A stretch of DNA of 64,000 nt from Xanthobacter autotrophicus (GTDB lineage Bacteria; Pseudomonadota; Alphaproteobacteria; Rhizobiales; Xanthobacteraceae), in assembly GCF_043194295.1 (NCBI RefSeq), contig NZ_JBAFVK010000016.1; one strand, written 5' to 3'. This document shows positions 26,471-34,841 of the stretch, piece after piece (the first letter of the stretch is position 1; every line of letters starts with the position of its first letter). A program made the position numbers and the translations under genes. Under the pieces are notes generated by a model. That model was not told the origin of the DNA and did not search any database. It saw nothing but the letters and a program-made list of their open reading frames with translations.

Positions 26471-27886
26471 ATGCCGCATGCGTTTGATGAAATGTCCAGT
26501 GCCGACGGCTCGGTCAGGCCGGCCTACGAGACCCTGCAGCGCTGGCTCGCCAGCGTGCCCCAGGATGTGCTGGACCACCGCCGCAAGGAGGCGGAGTTCA
26601 TCTTCCGCCGAATCGGCATCACCTTCGCCGTCTACGGCGAGCAAAACTCCCAGGAGCGCCTGATCCCGTTCGACATGGTCCCGCGCATCATCACCAAGGA
26701 TGAATGGGCCACCCTGTCCAAAGGCCTGGAGCAGCGCGTCAAGGCGCTGAACATGTACATCCGCGACGTCTACACCAAGCGCGAGGTGCTCAAGGCCGGG
26801 GTGGTGCCGGAGAACCTCGTCTACCAGAACCCCGCGTTCCGCCCGGAGATGAACGGCCAGCGCGTGCCGCACGACCTCTACGTGCACATCGCCGGCATCG
26901 ACATCGTGCGCACCGACCCCGACACCTTCTACGTGCTCGAGGACAATGCCCGCACCCCCTCCGGCGTCTCCTACATGCTGGAGAACCGGGAGATCATGCT
27001 CCGCCTGTTCCCCGAGCTGTTCTCCATGCACAAGGTGGCGCCGGTCGATAAATACGGCGACGACCTGCTGGCGACGCTCCGCTCGCTGGCGCCCCATGGC
27101 GGGCACGAGCCGAACGTGGCCATCCTCACCCCCGGCATCTACAACTCGGCCTATTACGAGCACTCGTTCCTGGCCGACAAGCTGGGCGTGGACCTGGTGG
27201 AAGGGCGCGACCTGTTCGTGAAGGACGACGTGGTCTACATGCGCACCACCGAGGGGCCTAAGCGCGTGGACGTGATCTACCGCCGCCTCGACGATGATTT
27301 CCTCGACCCCCTGATGTTCCGGCGTGACAGCCAGCTCGGCGTGCCCGGCCTCATGAGCGCCTATCGCGCCGGCAACGTCACCCTCACCAATGCGGTGGGA
27401 ACGGGCGTCGCCGACGACAAGGCGGTCTATTCCTACATGCCGGACATCATCCGCTTCTATCTCGGCGAGGAGCCGCTCCTGCCGAACGTGCCCACCTGGC
27501 GCTGCCGCGAGCCCGATCACCTCAAGTACGTGCTGGAGCACCTGCCCGAGCTGGTGGTGAAGGAAGTGCACGGCTCCGGCGGCTACGGCATGCTGGTGGG
27601 CCCGGCCTCGGACAAGGCGCAGATCGAGAAGTTCCGCGCCAAGCTGGTTGCGGACCCGGCCAACTTCATCGCCCAGCCGACGCTTGCTTTGTCCACCTGC
27701 CCCACCATGGTGGAAAAGGGCGTCGCCCCCCGCCATGTGGACCTGCGGCCCTTCATCCTCTCCGGCTCGGACAAGGTGCGCATCGTGCCCGGCGGCCTCA
27801 CCCGCGTCGCCATGAAGGAGGGTTCGCTGGTGGTGAATTCCAGCCAGGGCGGCGGAACCAAGGACACCTGGGTTCTCGACGCCTGA
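26471..27886 (+). CDS. Circularly permuted ATP-grasp protein (COG2308 type)
   Basis: A 471-residue member of the family usually paired with alpha-E and transglutaminase-like proteins. Visible blocks are EFIFRRIGITFAVYG near residue 46, a run ending in LEDNARTPSGVSYMLENRE near 160, VKEVHGSGGYGMLVGP near 360 and VDLRPFILS near 420. These give the permuted ATP-grasp core. Comparative genomics has suggested these proteins ligate amino acids or modify peptides, but no reaction is firmly known. First gene of a three-gene operon, behind a sigma54-like site. ATG at 26471 is the first in-frame start after that site. Confidence 0.88.
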   Translation: MPHAFDEMSSADGSVRPAYETLQRWLASVPQDVLDHRRKEAEFIFRRIGITFAVYGEQNSQERLIPFDMVPRIITKDEWATLSKGLEQRVKALNMYIRDVYTKREVLKAGVVPENLVYQNPAFRPEMNGQRVPHDLYVHIAGIDIVRTDPDTFYVLEDNARTPSGVSYMLENREIMLRLFPELFSMHKVAPVDKYGDDLLATLRSLAPHGGHEPNVAILTPGIYNSAYYEHSFLADKLGVDLVEGRDLFVKDDVVYMRTTEGPKRVDVIYRRLDDDFLDPLMFRRDSQLGVPGLMSAYRAGNVTLTNAVGTGVADDKAVYSYMPDIIRFYLGEEPLLPNVPTWRCREPDHLKYVLEHLPELVVKEVHGSGGYGMLVGPASDKAQIEKFRAKLVADPANFIAQPTLALSTCPTMVEKGVAPRHVDLRPFILSGSDKVRIVPGGLTRVAMKEGSLVVNSSQGGGTKDTWVLDA

Positions 27887-27982
27887 GCACTCCAAGGCTG
27901 CGGCACGCCGCGGCCTTCGCCTCCCGGACGCCTGAGCGCGGGTTCCCGCGCCTCGATTTGCCTCCTTCCCAACGGGCTCCCC

Positions 27983-28933
27983 ATGCTTTCGCGCACCGCC
28001 GACAACCTCTACTGGCTGACCCGCTACGTGGAACGCGCTGATTGCCTCGCGCGCATCCTCGACGTCTCCCAGCGCCTATCCTACACGCCGGTCACCTATG
28101 GTGGCTCCACTAACGAATGGGCCTCGGCGGTGCTCACCGCCGGCTGCGAGGACGAGTTCATCGCCCGCTACGGACCCTTGGAGGACGCCAAGGAGGAGGA
28201 CGTGGTGTCCTTCCTTGCTTTCTCGCCGGAAAACTCTTCGTCCATCCGCAACTGCTTCGAGGTGGCGCGCACCAATGCGCGCTCGGTGCGCACCGCGCTC
28301 ACCTCGGAAATGTGGGACGTGATCAACTCGGCCTGGATCGAGCTGCAAAGCTTCCCCAACCGGGCGCTCACCCGCGACGAGCTGTCCCGCTTCCTGGCCT
28401 TCGTGAAGGAGACCTCGCTGCGCTTCGACGGCGCCACCTTCCGCACCATGCTGCGCAACGACGGCTACTGGTTCGCAAGGTCCGGCGCCCAGCTGGAGCG
28501 CGCCGACAACACCGCGCGCATCCTCGATGTGAAATATCACGTGCTGCTGCCGGAGAAGGAGCACGTGGGCGGCCCCCTCGATTACTTCCAGTGGGCCTCC
28601 ATCCTGCGCTCGGTGTCCGCGCTCACCGCCTTCCACTGGGTCTATCGCGACAGCGTGAAGCCGTGGCTGGTGGCGGACCTTTTGATCCTGAACCGGCAGA
28701 TGCCGCGCTCGCTCGCCGCCTGCTACGAGCAGCTGGCGCGCAACCTCGACGACATCGCCAGCGCCTATGGCCGGCAGGGCCCGTCCCAGCGCCTCGCCCG
28801 TTCCATGCAGGCGCGGCTGACCAATCGCACCATCGACGACATCTTCCAGCACGGCCTGCACGAGTTCATTTCCGAGTTCATCTCGGACAACAACAAGCTC
28901 GGTGCCGAAATCACCGAGCAATATCTGACCTGA
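27983..28933 (+). CDS. Alpha-E domain protein
   Basis: A 316-residue helical protein. It opens with MLSRTADNLYWLTRYVERAD and later has SGAQLERADNTARILD near residue 170, both hallmark helices of the alpha-E family. It always travels with the permuted ATP-grasp protein and often with a transglutaminase-like protein, as here. The biochemical role is unknown; it is thought to act with the ATP-grasp partner. It starts 96 nt after the ATP-grasp gene. A GC-rich hairpin lies between it and the next gene. Confidence 0.88.
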   Translation: MLSRTADNLYWLTRYVERADCLARILDVSQRLSYTPVTYGGSTNEWASAVLTAGCEDEFIARYGPLEDAKEEDVVSFLAFSPENSSSIRNCFEVARTNARSVRTALTSEMWDVINSAWIELQSFPNRALTRDELSRFLAFVKETSLRFDGATFRTMLRNDGYWFARSGAQLERADNTARILDVKYHVLLPEKEHVGGPLDYFQWASILRSVSALTAFHWVYRDSVKPWLVADLLILNRQMPRSLAACYEQLARNLDDIASAYGRQGPSQRLARSMQARLTNRTIDDIFQHGLHEFISEFISDNNKLGAEITEQYLT

Positions 28934-28952
28934 GTCCCGATCTGAGCTAAAA

Positions 28953-28973
28953 GGGGCCGCCGCGTGCGGCCCC
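28953..28973 (+). other. Intercistronic hairpin
   Basis: 8-bp perfect stem ggggccgc/gcggcccc with a 5-nt loop, 19 nt after the alpha-E stop. No T-run. It may act as an attenuator or an mRNA end in the operon. Confidence 0.5.
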
Positions 28974-29095
28974 CCAAAGGGTTGCCGATCGAGCTGCACC
29001 GCCGCCCGATCAGTCGATCCGTCTCCAGGAAAGCGTCACGCGAAGGCCCGCCTGCGCCGAGGCAAGCCCCCGAGAAACGCCCCCAAGGACCCACC

Positions 29096-29947
29096 ATGCG
29101 CATCCGCATCCGCCACGAAATCACCCAACGTTTCGAGCCCGGCAGCCGCAACATGGCGGTCACGGTGCGCCTCACGCCGAGGTCCCACGAGGGCCAGTTC
29201 ATCCTGCGCTGGGCGCTGGACCTCAACTCCGACTGCCGGCTCGCCGCGCAGGAGGATGCCTTCGGCAATCTCTGCCACACCTTCTCTGTAGACGGGCCGA
29301 CCGACCACCTGAGCGTGGTCGCGGAAGGCGAGGTGGAAACCCAGGACACCACCGGCATCATGCATGGCACGGTGGAGCGCTTCCCCCCGTCCCTGTTCCT
29401 GCGCCAGACCGACCTCACGGAGGCGACCCCGGCGGTTGTGGCCTTCGCCGAGAGCGTTAAGCTGACCGAGGACGATCCGCTTGGCCAGCTCCACGCCCTC
29501 ATGGTGGCGCTGCATGACAAGGTGGAAGAGCAGGACGGGCCGGCATTGGGCGGCCCCCTGACCGCCAATGCGGCGCTGCAGGCCGGCAAGGCCTGCTCCG
29601 GTGGCATCGCCCATCTGTTCACGGCCGCGGCGCGACATCTGGGCCTGCCGGCGCGGCACATCTCCGGCTATCTCGCGCCCGACGCCCCGGAAGACGGCGA
29701 GAACGCGGGTGTGGGCACGGCGCGGCACTGGGCGGAGGCCTATGCCCCCAAGTTCGGCTGGATCTCCTTCGACGCCGGCCGGAACCTGTGCGGCACCGAG
29801 CATTATGTGCGCCTCGCGGTGGCCCTCGACGCCATGGGCGTCGCGCCGCTGCGCAGCACCGGCCTCGAAGTCGAGGAAGCGGTGAGCGCCCTCGACAGCC
29901 GGGCCCCGCAGAAAGTGGCGCAGGCGCAGAGCCAGGTTCAGAGCTAG
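29096..29947 (+). CDS. Transglutaminase-like cysteine protease (BTLCP partner of alpha-E)
   Basis: A 283-residue protein with an N-terminal beta domain (about 1-120) and a transglutaminase/papain-like core. The catalytic triad can be read as Cys167 in GKACSGG, His211 in ARHWAEAY and Asp226 in ISFDAG. Family members with this N-terminal domain are linked to alpha-E/ATP-grasp operons and are predicted peptidases or amide-forming enzymes. ATG at 29096 gives the standard MRIRIRHEI start. The nearby C-terminus is glutamine-rich and short. Cytoplasmic, as no signal peptide is visible. Confidence 0.87.
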   Translation: MRIRIRHEITQRFEPGSRNMAVTVRLTPRSHEGQFILRWALDLNSDCRLAAQEDAFGNLCHTFSVDGPTDHLSVVAEGEVETQDTTGIMHGTVERFPPSLFLRQTDLTEATPAVVAFAESVKLTEDDPLGQLHALMVALHDKVEEQDGPALGGPLTANAALQAGKACSGGIAHLFTAAARHLGLPARHISGYLAPDAPEDGENAGVGTARHWAEAYAPKFGWISFDAGRNLCGTEHYVRLAVALDAMGVAPLRSTGLEVEEAVSALDSRAPQKVAQAQSQVQS

Positions 29948-30098
29948 GCTCGGAGCCCGGCGGGAATCAAGCTGCGACGGAAACGCGCCGGACCGGAATC
30001 CGCGCGCAGTTAAGCTACGCGTATGACTTCGCGCAACGACACCCCCGGTGCGCGCGCGTAGAGTGCGATATGGACGGATCCTGAGGGGATGCATCGCC

Positions 30099-30977
30099 AT
30101 GTCGATCCACACGCCGACCGATCAGCCACCCGACCTGTCACTGCGCGCCGAAGCGCCAGCGGCAGCCGACAAGGCATTGGCAAAGCCACGCTCCCTCACT
30201 GCGCGCGATGCCATGGCCCCGCCGCCGCCCAAGCTTGAGGCCCGGCACGTCACGTTTCGCTATGGCGAAACCGTTGCGCTGAGGGATGTCAGCCTGAGCC
30301 TCCAGGAGCACCGGGTGACGGCCCTCATCGGCCCGTCCGGATGCGGCAAGTCCACGCTGCTGCGCGTGTTCAACCGCATGTACGACCTCTATCCGGACCA
30401 GCATGTGGAAGGCGAGGTGCTGCTCGACGGGGTGAACGTTCTCGACCCGTCGGTGGACCCGGTGCCGCTGCGGGCGCGCATTGGCATGGTGTTCCAGAAG
30501 CCCACGCCCTTTCCCATGTCCATCTACGACAATGTGGCCATCGGCCTGCGGCTGAACGAGGAGCTGACCCCGGCCGACTGCGAGGCACGGGTGGAGGACG
30601 CCCTGCGTCAGGCCGCCTTGTGGGACGAGGTGAAGGACATTCTCCCCCAGAGCGGGCTGCGCCTTTCCGGCGGCCAGCAGCAGCGCCTGTGCATCGCCCG
30701 CACCATCGCGCCGCATCCGGAGGTGATCCTGTTCGACGAGCCGTGCTCGGCGCTCGACCCCATCACCACGGCCAAGATCGAGGAGACGATGGAAGAGCTG
30801 AAGGCGCGCTACACCATCGCCATCGTCACCCACAATCTGCAGCAGGCGGCGCGCGTGTCCGATGTCACCGGCTTCATGTATCTGGGCGAGCTGGTGGAAT
30901 TCCGCGCCACCGGCGACCTGTTCACCCGCCCGCACGACAAGCGCACGCAGGATTATGTGACCGGACGCTTCGGGTAG
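30099..30977 (+). CDS. pstB: PstB-like phosphate ABC transporter ATPase, orphan
   Basis: A 292-residue ABC ATPase. Walker A GPSGCGKST (78-86), then FNRMYDLYPDQHVEGEVLLD as in PstB. The Q-loop is in VFQKPTPFPMSIYDNVA, the signature is LSGGQQQR (189-196), and Walker B is VILFDEP (209-215) followed by CSALDP. These match PstB closely and suggest it powers phosphate uptake. The usual partners pstS, pstC, pstA and phoU are not in the window. A 45-residue N-terminal extension precedes the ABC core. ATG at 30099 is chosen; a more upstream start would add only charged residues. The link to the alpha-E operon is only proximity (151 nt). Confidence 0.82.
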   Translation: MSIHTPTDQPPDLSLRAEAPAAADKALAKPRSLTARDAMAPPPPKLEARHVTFRYGETVALRDVSLSLQEHRVTALIGPSGCGKSTLLRVFNRMYDLYPDQHVEGEVLLDGVNVLDPSVDPVPLRARIGMVFQKPTPFPMSIYDNVAIGLRLNEELTPADCEARVEDALRQAALWDEVKDILPQSGLRLSGGQQQRLCIARTIAPHPEVILFDEPCSALDPITTAKIEETMEELKARYTIAIVTHNLQQAARVSDVTGFMYLGELVEFRATGDLFTRPHDKRTQDYVTGRFG

Positions 30978-31064
30978 GGGAATAAGGCCGGGTTGGCGGC
31001 ACCACGCCCCCTTGACCCCCTGCCCTCGCCCTGCAATCTCCTCCATCAGATACGGAGGAAACCC

Positions 31065-31499
31065 ATGACCGCAACGCCGGCCTACGACCCCAGCAACATC
31101 TTCGCCAGAATCCTGCGGGGCGAGCTGCCGGCGCACAAGGTCTATGAGGACGACAAGGCCCTCGCCTTCCTCGACATCATGCCCCGCTGCCCGGGCCACA
31201 CCCTCGTCATTCCGAAGAACCCCGCGCGCAACATCCTCGACATCGACCCCGAGGATCTCGCCTATGTGGCGAAGATCGCCAAAAAGGTGGCCATCGCTGC
31301 CAAGGCGGTGTTCGCCGCCGACGGCGTCACCGTGCAGCAGTTCAACGAGGAGGCCGGCGGGCAGGTGGTGTTCCACCTCCATGTGCATGTCATTCCCCGC
31401 CACGCCGGGGAGGCCATGAAGCCGCCGGCGAGCGCCATGGAGAAGCCCGAGGTGCTGGCCGAGCATGCGGCGCGGCTGAAAGCCGCTTTGGCCGGCTGA
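31065..31499 (+). CDS. HIT-family protein
   Basis: A 144-residue histidine-triad protein of the Hint branch, expected to hydrolyse AMP-linked amines or dinucleotides. The triad is His104, His106 and His108 in VFHLHVHVIPR, and CPGHTLVIPK near 42-51 is the other conserved block. ATG at 31065 has a strong ribosome site (GGAGG, 6 nt away). It is followed 4 nt later by the beta-RFAP synthase gene, so the two are probably co-transcribed, with no obvious functional link. Confidence 0.9.
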   Translation: MTATPAYDPSNIFARILRGELPAHKVYEDDKALAFLDIMPRCPGHTLVIPKNPARNILDIDPEDLAYVAKIAKKVAIAAKAVFAADGVTVQQFNEEAGGQVVFHLHVHVIPRHAGEAMKPPASAMEKPEVLAEHAARLKAALAG

Positions 31500-31503
31500 G
31501 CGC

Positions 31504-32517
31504 GTGACGCTTTCCCCCTCGGATCTGGCACACGCAGCGGGGGTCACGGTGCGCGCCCCCGCGCGGCTGCATCTCGGCTTCCTCGATCTGGACGGTGCAG
31601 TGGGGCGGCGCTTCGGCAGCCTCGGCATCGCCCTCGATCGGCCGGTGACGGAAGTCACGGTCACCCGTGCGGATGCGGATGCTGAAAGCGGCCCCGATGC
31701 CGCCCGCGCCGCCCGCGCCCGCGATGCGGTGCGCGCCGCCCTCGACATCCGCCAGGCGTTTGGCGTGGCGGTGGATTCCGCCCTGCCCGCCCATAACGGG
31801 CTCGGCTCCGGCACCCAGCTGGCGCTGGCCGTGGGCGTGGCGGTGGCGCGCCTCTCCGGCCATGCGCTGTCCGCTCGCGAAGTCGCGACCCTGCTCGGGC
31901 GCGGCCGGCGCTCGGCCATCGGCATGGAGGCGTTCGAGGCCGGCGGGGTCATCCTCGACGGCGGCAAGGCCATGACCAATGGGGCCGGCGCTGCCGCCAC
32001 AGGGCCGGGAGCGCCCCCGCCCCTCCTCGCCCGCCTGCCTGTACCGGACGCCTGGCGCATCATCCTCGTCTACGATCGGGCACGGGAAGGCCTCTCGGGC
32101 GATGCCGAAATGAAGGCCATGGCGACGCTACCGCCGTTTCCGCCCGAGCGCGCCGCCCACTTCTGCCACCTGATGCTGCTGCGGGCCCTGCCCGCCCTCG
32201 CGGAGGGCGACGCGCAGGCGTTCGGGACGGTCATCGGCGAATGGCAGCGGGCACTGGGAGATCACTATTCCGCCGCGCAAGGCGGCGCCCGATTCCTCAG
32301 CGCCGACGTGGCCGCCGCCATCACGGTCCTGGAGGAGAAAGGTGTGCCGGGGGTCGGCCAAAGCTCCTGGGGACCCACGGGTTTCGCCATCCTGGGCGAC
32401 CCGGCCGAGGCCGAGGCGCTGCTCGGGAGCTTGCGCCGACGCTTCGCATCGTCCACAAACCTCTTCTTTGATTGCGTGCGGGGCAACAATCAGGGTGCCG
32501 AACTCGTCGCCCTTTAG
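31504..32517 (+). CDS. Beta-ribofuranosylaminobenzene 5'-phosphate synthase (H4MPT synthesis)
   Basis: A GHMP-superfamily protein of 337 residues matching beta-RFAP synthase. That enzyme condenses 4-aminobenzoate-type aromatic acids with PRPP in the first committed step of the tetrahydromethanopterin arm. Motifs are ARLHLGF (20-26), HNGLGSGTQLAL (97-108) and RGRRSAIG (133-140) followed by FEAGGVILDGG. In bacteria this gene is nearly confined to methylotrophs and their relatives that oxidise formaldehyde through H4MPT. GTG at 31504 is the start. Other H4MPT-linked genes follow in the next 9 kb. Confidence 0.85.
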   Translation: MTLSPSDLAHAAGVTVRAPARLHLGFLDLDGAVGRRFGSLGIALDRPVTEVTVTRADADAESGPDAARAARARDAVRAALDIRQAFGVAVDSALPAHNGLGSGTQLALAVGVAVARLSGHALSAREVATLLGRGRRSAIGMEAFEAGGVILDGGKAMTNGAGAAATGPGAPPPLLARLPVPDAWRIILVYDRAREGLSGDAEMKAMATLPPFPPERAAHFCHLMLLRALPALAEGDAQAFGTVIGEWQRALGDHYSAAQGGARFLSADVAAAITVLEEKGVPGVGQSSWGPTGFAILGDPAEAEALLGSLRRRFASSTNLFFDCVRGNNQGAELVAL

Positions 32518-32742
32518 GGACCTCTGCTGCGGGCCAAAAACGAAGAACACGAGGAGGACGGCGCGGCGCTCCGGAGCACCCGCCGGTCGGCTTGCCCCGC
32601 AAGCGCATCGGATGGTGCATGCTCTGCCGCACTGGCAGGACGAACCGGCCGGTCGACTCGGGCCAGCCTGATCGGATCCGGCTTTGGAGGGCAAACAGAC
32701 GCTCTGCGTCGGGCTGCGTCGCGTGAGAACAGGCTGGGAAAC

Positions 32743-33879
32743 ATGGATCTTGCCCTCATCGCCCTTTCCGCCCGGCCTCTGGCCGCCAGTGCTGCCCGGG
32801 CGGGCTTTGCCGCACTTTCGTTCGACCTGTTCGCCGACCTCGACACCTGCGCCCATTCGGCGCGCTGCGTGCGCGTGCACAAGAAGAACGGCTGCGCCTT
32901 CGATGGGGATGACCTGGTCCAGGCGCTGCATTCGCTGGCGCCGGCCGGCCTGCCCGTCGTGCTCGGCGGCGGACTGGAGCATGACCCCGCCCTCATGGCG
33001 CGCATCGCCGAGCGCAATCCCATCCTGGGCAACGCCCCGCAGACGGTGCGGGTGCTGAAGGACCCCATCGCCCTCGCCGCCTTGTGCGCGCATCTGGGCA
33101 TCCCGCATCCGCCCATCACGCTGGAGGCGCCCACCGCCGAGACCTTCGCCGGCGCCAACGTGCTGGAAAAGAAGATCGGCGGTGCGGGCGGCGCCCACAT
33201 CCGCCGCCGCGAGACCGGCGACCTCTCCCCGCCCGCGCCCGATCACTTCCTCCAGCGCGAGGTGGAGGGCCAGTCGCTCTCGGTGTTGCTGCTGGCCAAC
33301 GGCACCGCCGCGCGTCTCATCGGCGCCTCCCGCCAGTGGCGGGCCGAGGACCCCGAGCACCCCTTCCGCTATGGCGGCGCCGCTGGCCCCATCGTGCTGC
33401 CGGAGGCATTCGCCGCCCAGATGCAGCAGGGCGCACTCAACGTGGCCCTGGCTTGCGGGCTGGTCGGTCTCGTCTCGGTGGACTTCATGGTGTCCGATGA
33501 GGGCTGGTTCCTGGTGGAGGTGAACCCCCGCCTCGGCGCCACCCTCGACATTTTTGACGTGGACCCGCTGCCGCCGCTGTTGGGCCTGCATCTGGCGGCC
33601 TGCGGCGGCCGTCTGCCTGACGTGCTGCCGGTGCCGTCGGAGGCCCATGCCGCCGGCGTCATCTATGCCGACCGAGACATGGTGGTGCCGCAGGAGGCTT
33701 GGCCCGAGCATGTGGCGGATCGCCCGCCCGCTGGTGCCGCCGTGGCCAAAGGCTCGCCCCTGTGCACCGTGCGCGCCACTGGCCCCTCGGTGGAGATCGC
33801 CGAGGCGCGCCTCGTGGAATACACCCGAGCCCTCAAGCGCGAACTGGGGCTTTTACCCGAACCCGCCGCGGCGCCGTGA
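32743..33879 (+). CDS. ATP-grasp protein of the H4MPT gene set
   Basis: A 378-residue ATP-grasp protein. The ATP-binding lysine region is NVLEKKIGGAGGAHI (139-153). EVNPR (259-263) supplies the metal-binding Glu and Asn of the superfamily. A carboligase-type activity (joining a carboxylate and an amine) is likely. In methylotroph genomes an ATP-grasp protein of this kind accompanies beta-RFAP synthase and is implicated in methanopterin side-chain or linked steps, but its exact reaction is not established. ATG at 32743. It lies 225 nt after the synthase gene. Confidence 0.75.
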   Translation: MDLALIALSARPLAASAARAGFAALSFDLFADLDTCAHSARCVRVHKKNGCAFDGDDLVQALHSLAPAGLPVVLGGGLEHDPALMARIAERNPILGNAPQTVRVLKDPIALAALCAHLGIPHPPITLEAPTAETFAGANVLEKKIGGAGGAHIRRRETGDLSPPAPDHFLQREVEGQSLSVLLLANGTAARLIGASRQWRAEDPEHPFRYGGAAGPIVLPEAFAAQMQQGALNVALACGLVGLVSVDFMVSDEGWFLVEVNPRLGATLDIFDVDPLPPLLGLHLAACGGRLPDVLPVPSEAHAAGVIYADRDMVVPQEAWPEHVADRPPAGAAVAKGSPLCTVRATGPSVEIAEARLVEYTRALKRELGLLPEPAAAP

Positions 33880-33937
33880 GGGTTCGGCGCCCGCCGCAGA
33901 CAGCTTGAGCCACACTGTGCCCCCTATCGTGCAACCC

Positions 33938-34750
33938 ATGTCGGCAACCGCGATCGCCAGCGCTTTCGAGGCCGCCTGCCGCGCCGAGCTTTCGGCGCTG
34001 AAGCCGGGGAACGTGCACATCTTCGCGGCCGGCCACGGCATGGAGGTGACCCAGTTCGAGCACGCTGCCGCCGCCGCCGCGCCGGCCATCGCCCGTGCCG
34101 ACCTCAAGGTGGGTACACGCATCGAGGCGGCTGTTCAGGCCTCGCTCGCGGCGGCGGGCTGTAATACCAATCTGGGCATCATCCTGCTCTGCGTGCCGCT
34201 GGCCGCCGCGGTGGAGCAGGGCCAGGGCGGTCTTCGGGGCGGCTTGCGCGCCGTGCTGGACAGCCTCGACGTGGCGGATGCGCAGGCCGCCTTTCGGGCT
34301 ATCGCCGCCGCCAATCCGGGCGGGCTGGGCGCCGTGCCGGATGCGGATGTGCGGATGTCCGCGACCATCACCCTCAAGGCGGCGATGGAGATGGCGGCAG
34401 GGCGTGACAGTATTTCCCGGCAATACGTGACGGGTTTCGAGGACATCTTCAGCCTCGGCATGCCAGCGCTCGGGGACAGCCCGCTGGCACGCGAGCGCGT
34501 GGAGGCCGCCTATCTCGCCTTCCTCTCCACCTTTCCCGACAGCCATATCGTGCGCAAGTTCGGGACCGCCGCCGCCGAAACGGTGCAGGCGGAAGCGCAG
34601 ACCGTGCGGTCGCAACTGGAGGGCCTTGACGGCGGCAGGCGCCATGACCTGCTGCTGGCCTTCGACAGCCGGCTGAAGGCGCGCGGCCTCAATCCCGGCA
34701 CCACCGCCGACCTGACGGTGGCGAGCATCTTCGCGGCTTTGCTGGCGTAG
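33938..34750 (+). CDS. CitG-like protein (COG1767), H4MPT-associated
   Basis: A 270-residue protein related to triphosphoribosyl-dephospho-CoA synthase. The recognisable block is LSALKPGNVH (residues 18-27), followed by CNTNLGIILLCVPLA near 75-89; both are features of the archaeal/methylotroph branch of the family. True CitG acts in citrate lyase activation, but citrate-lyase genes are absent and the neighbours point to methanopterin synthesis. Its reaction in that pathway is uncertain. ATG at 33938; the frame is open further upstream, overlapping the ATP-grasp gene. It ends 91 nt before the convergent autotransporter gene. Confidence 0.75.
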   Translation: MSATAIASAFEAACRAELSALKPGNVHIFAAGHGMEVTQFEHAAAAAAPAIARADLKVGTRIEAAVQASLAAAGCNTNLGIILLCVPLAAAVEQGQGGLRGGLRAVLDSLDVADAQAAFRAIAAANPGGLGAVPDADVRMSATITLKAAMEMAAGRDSISRQYVTGFEDIFSLGMPALGDSPLARERVEAAYLAFLSTFPDSHIVRKFGTAAAETVQAEAQTVRSQLEGLDGGRRHDLLLAFDSRLKARGLNPGTTADLTVASIFAALLA

Positions 34751-34841
34751 CCCGGCGCGCACTGAACGCGGCGCGCGTCTCCCGACATCCTGAACGGCCG
34801 CGAACCACGCCGCCTCAAGATGAGCGCGCCGTGTCTCGGCT

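Noticed and set aside
26303..27895. A long upstream extension of the CinA-like frame
   Set aside because: It is antisense to the permuted ATP-grasp gene; the family start at 26302 leaves a normal protein.
30138..32063. A 641-codon minus-strand frame
   Set aside because: It lies over PstB, HIT and beta-RFAP synthase genes, all with clear motifs on the other strand.
33938..34750. Annotation as citrate-lyase CitG
   Set aside because: No citrate lyase genes are present and the surrounding H4MPT genes point to the other branch of the family.
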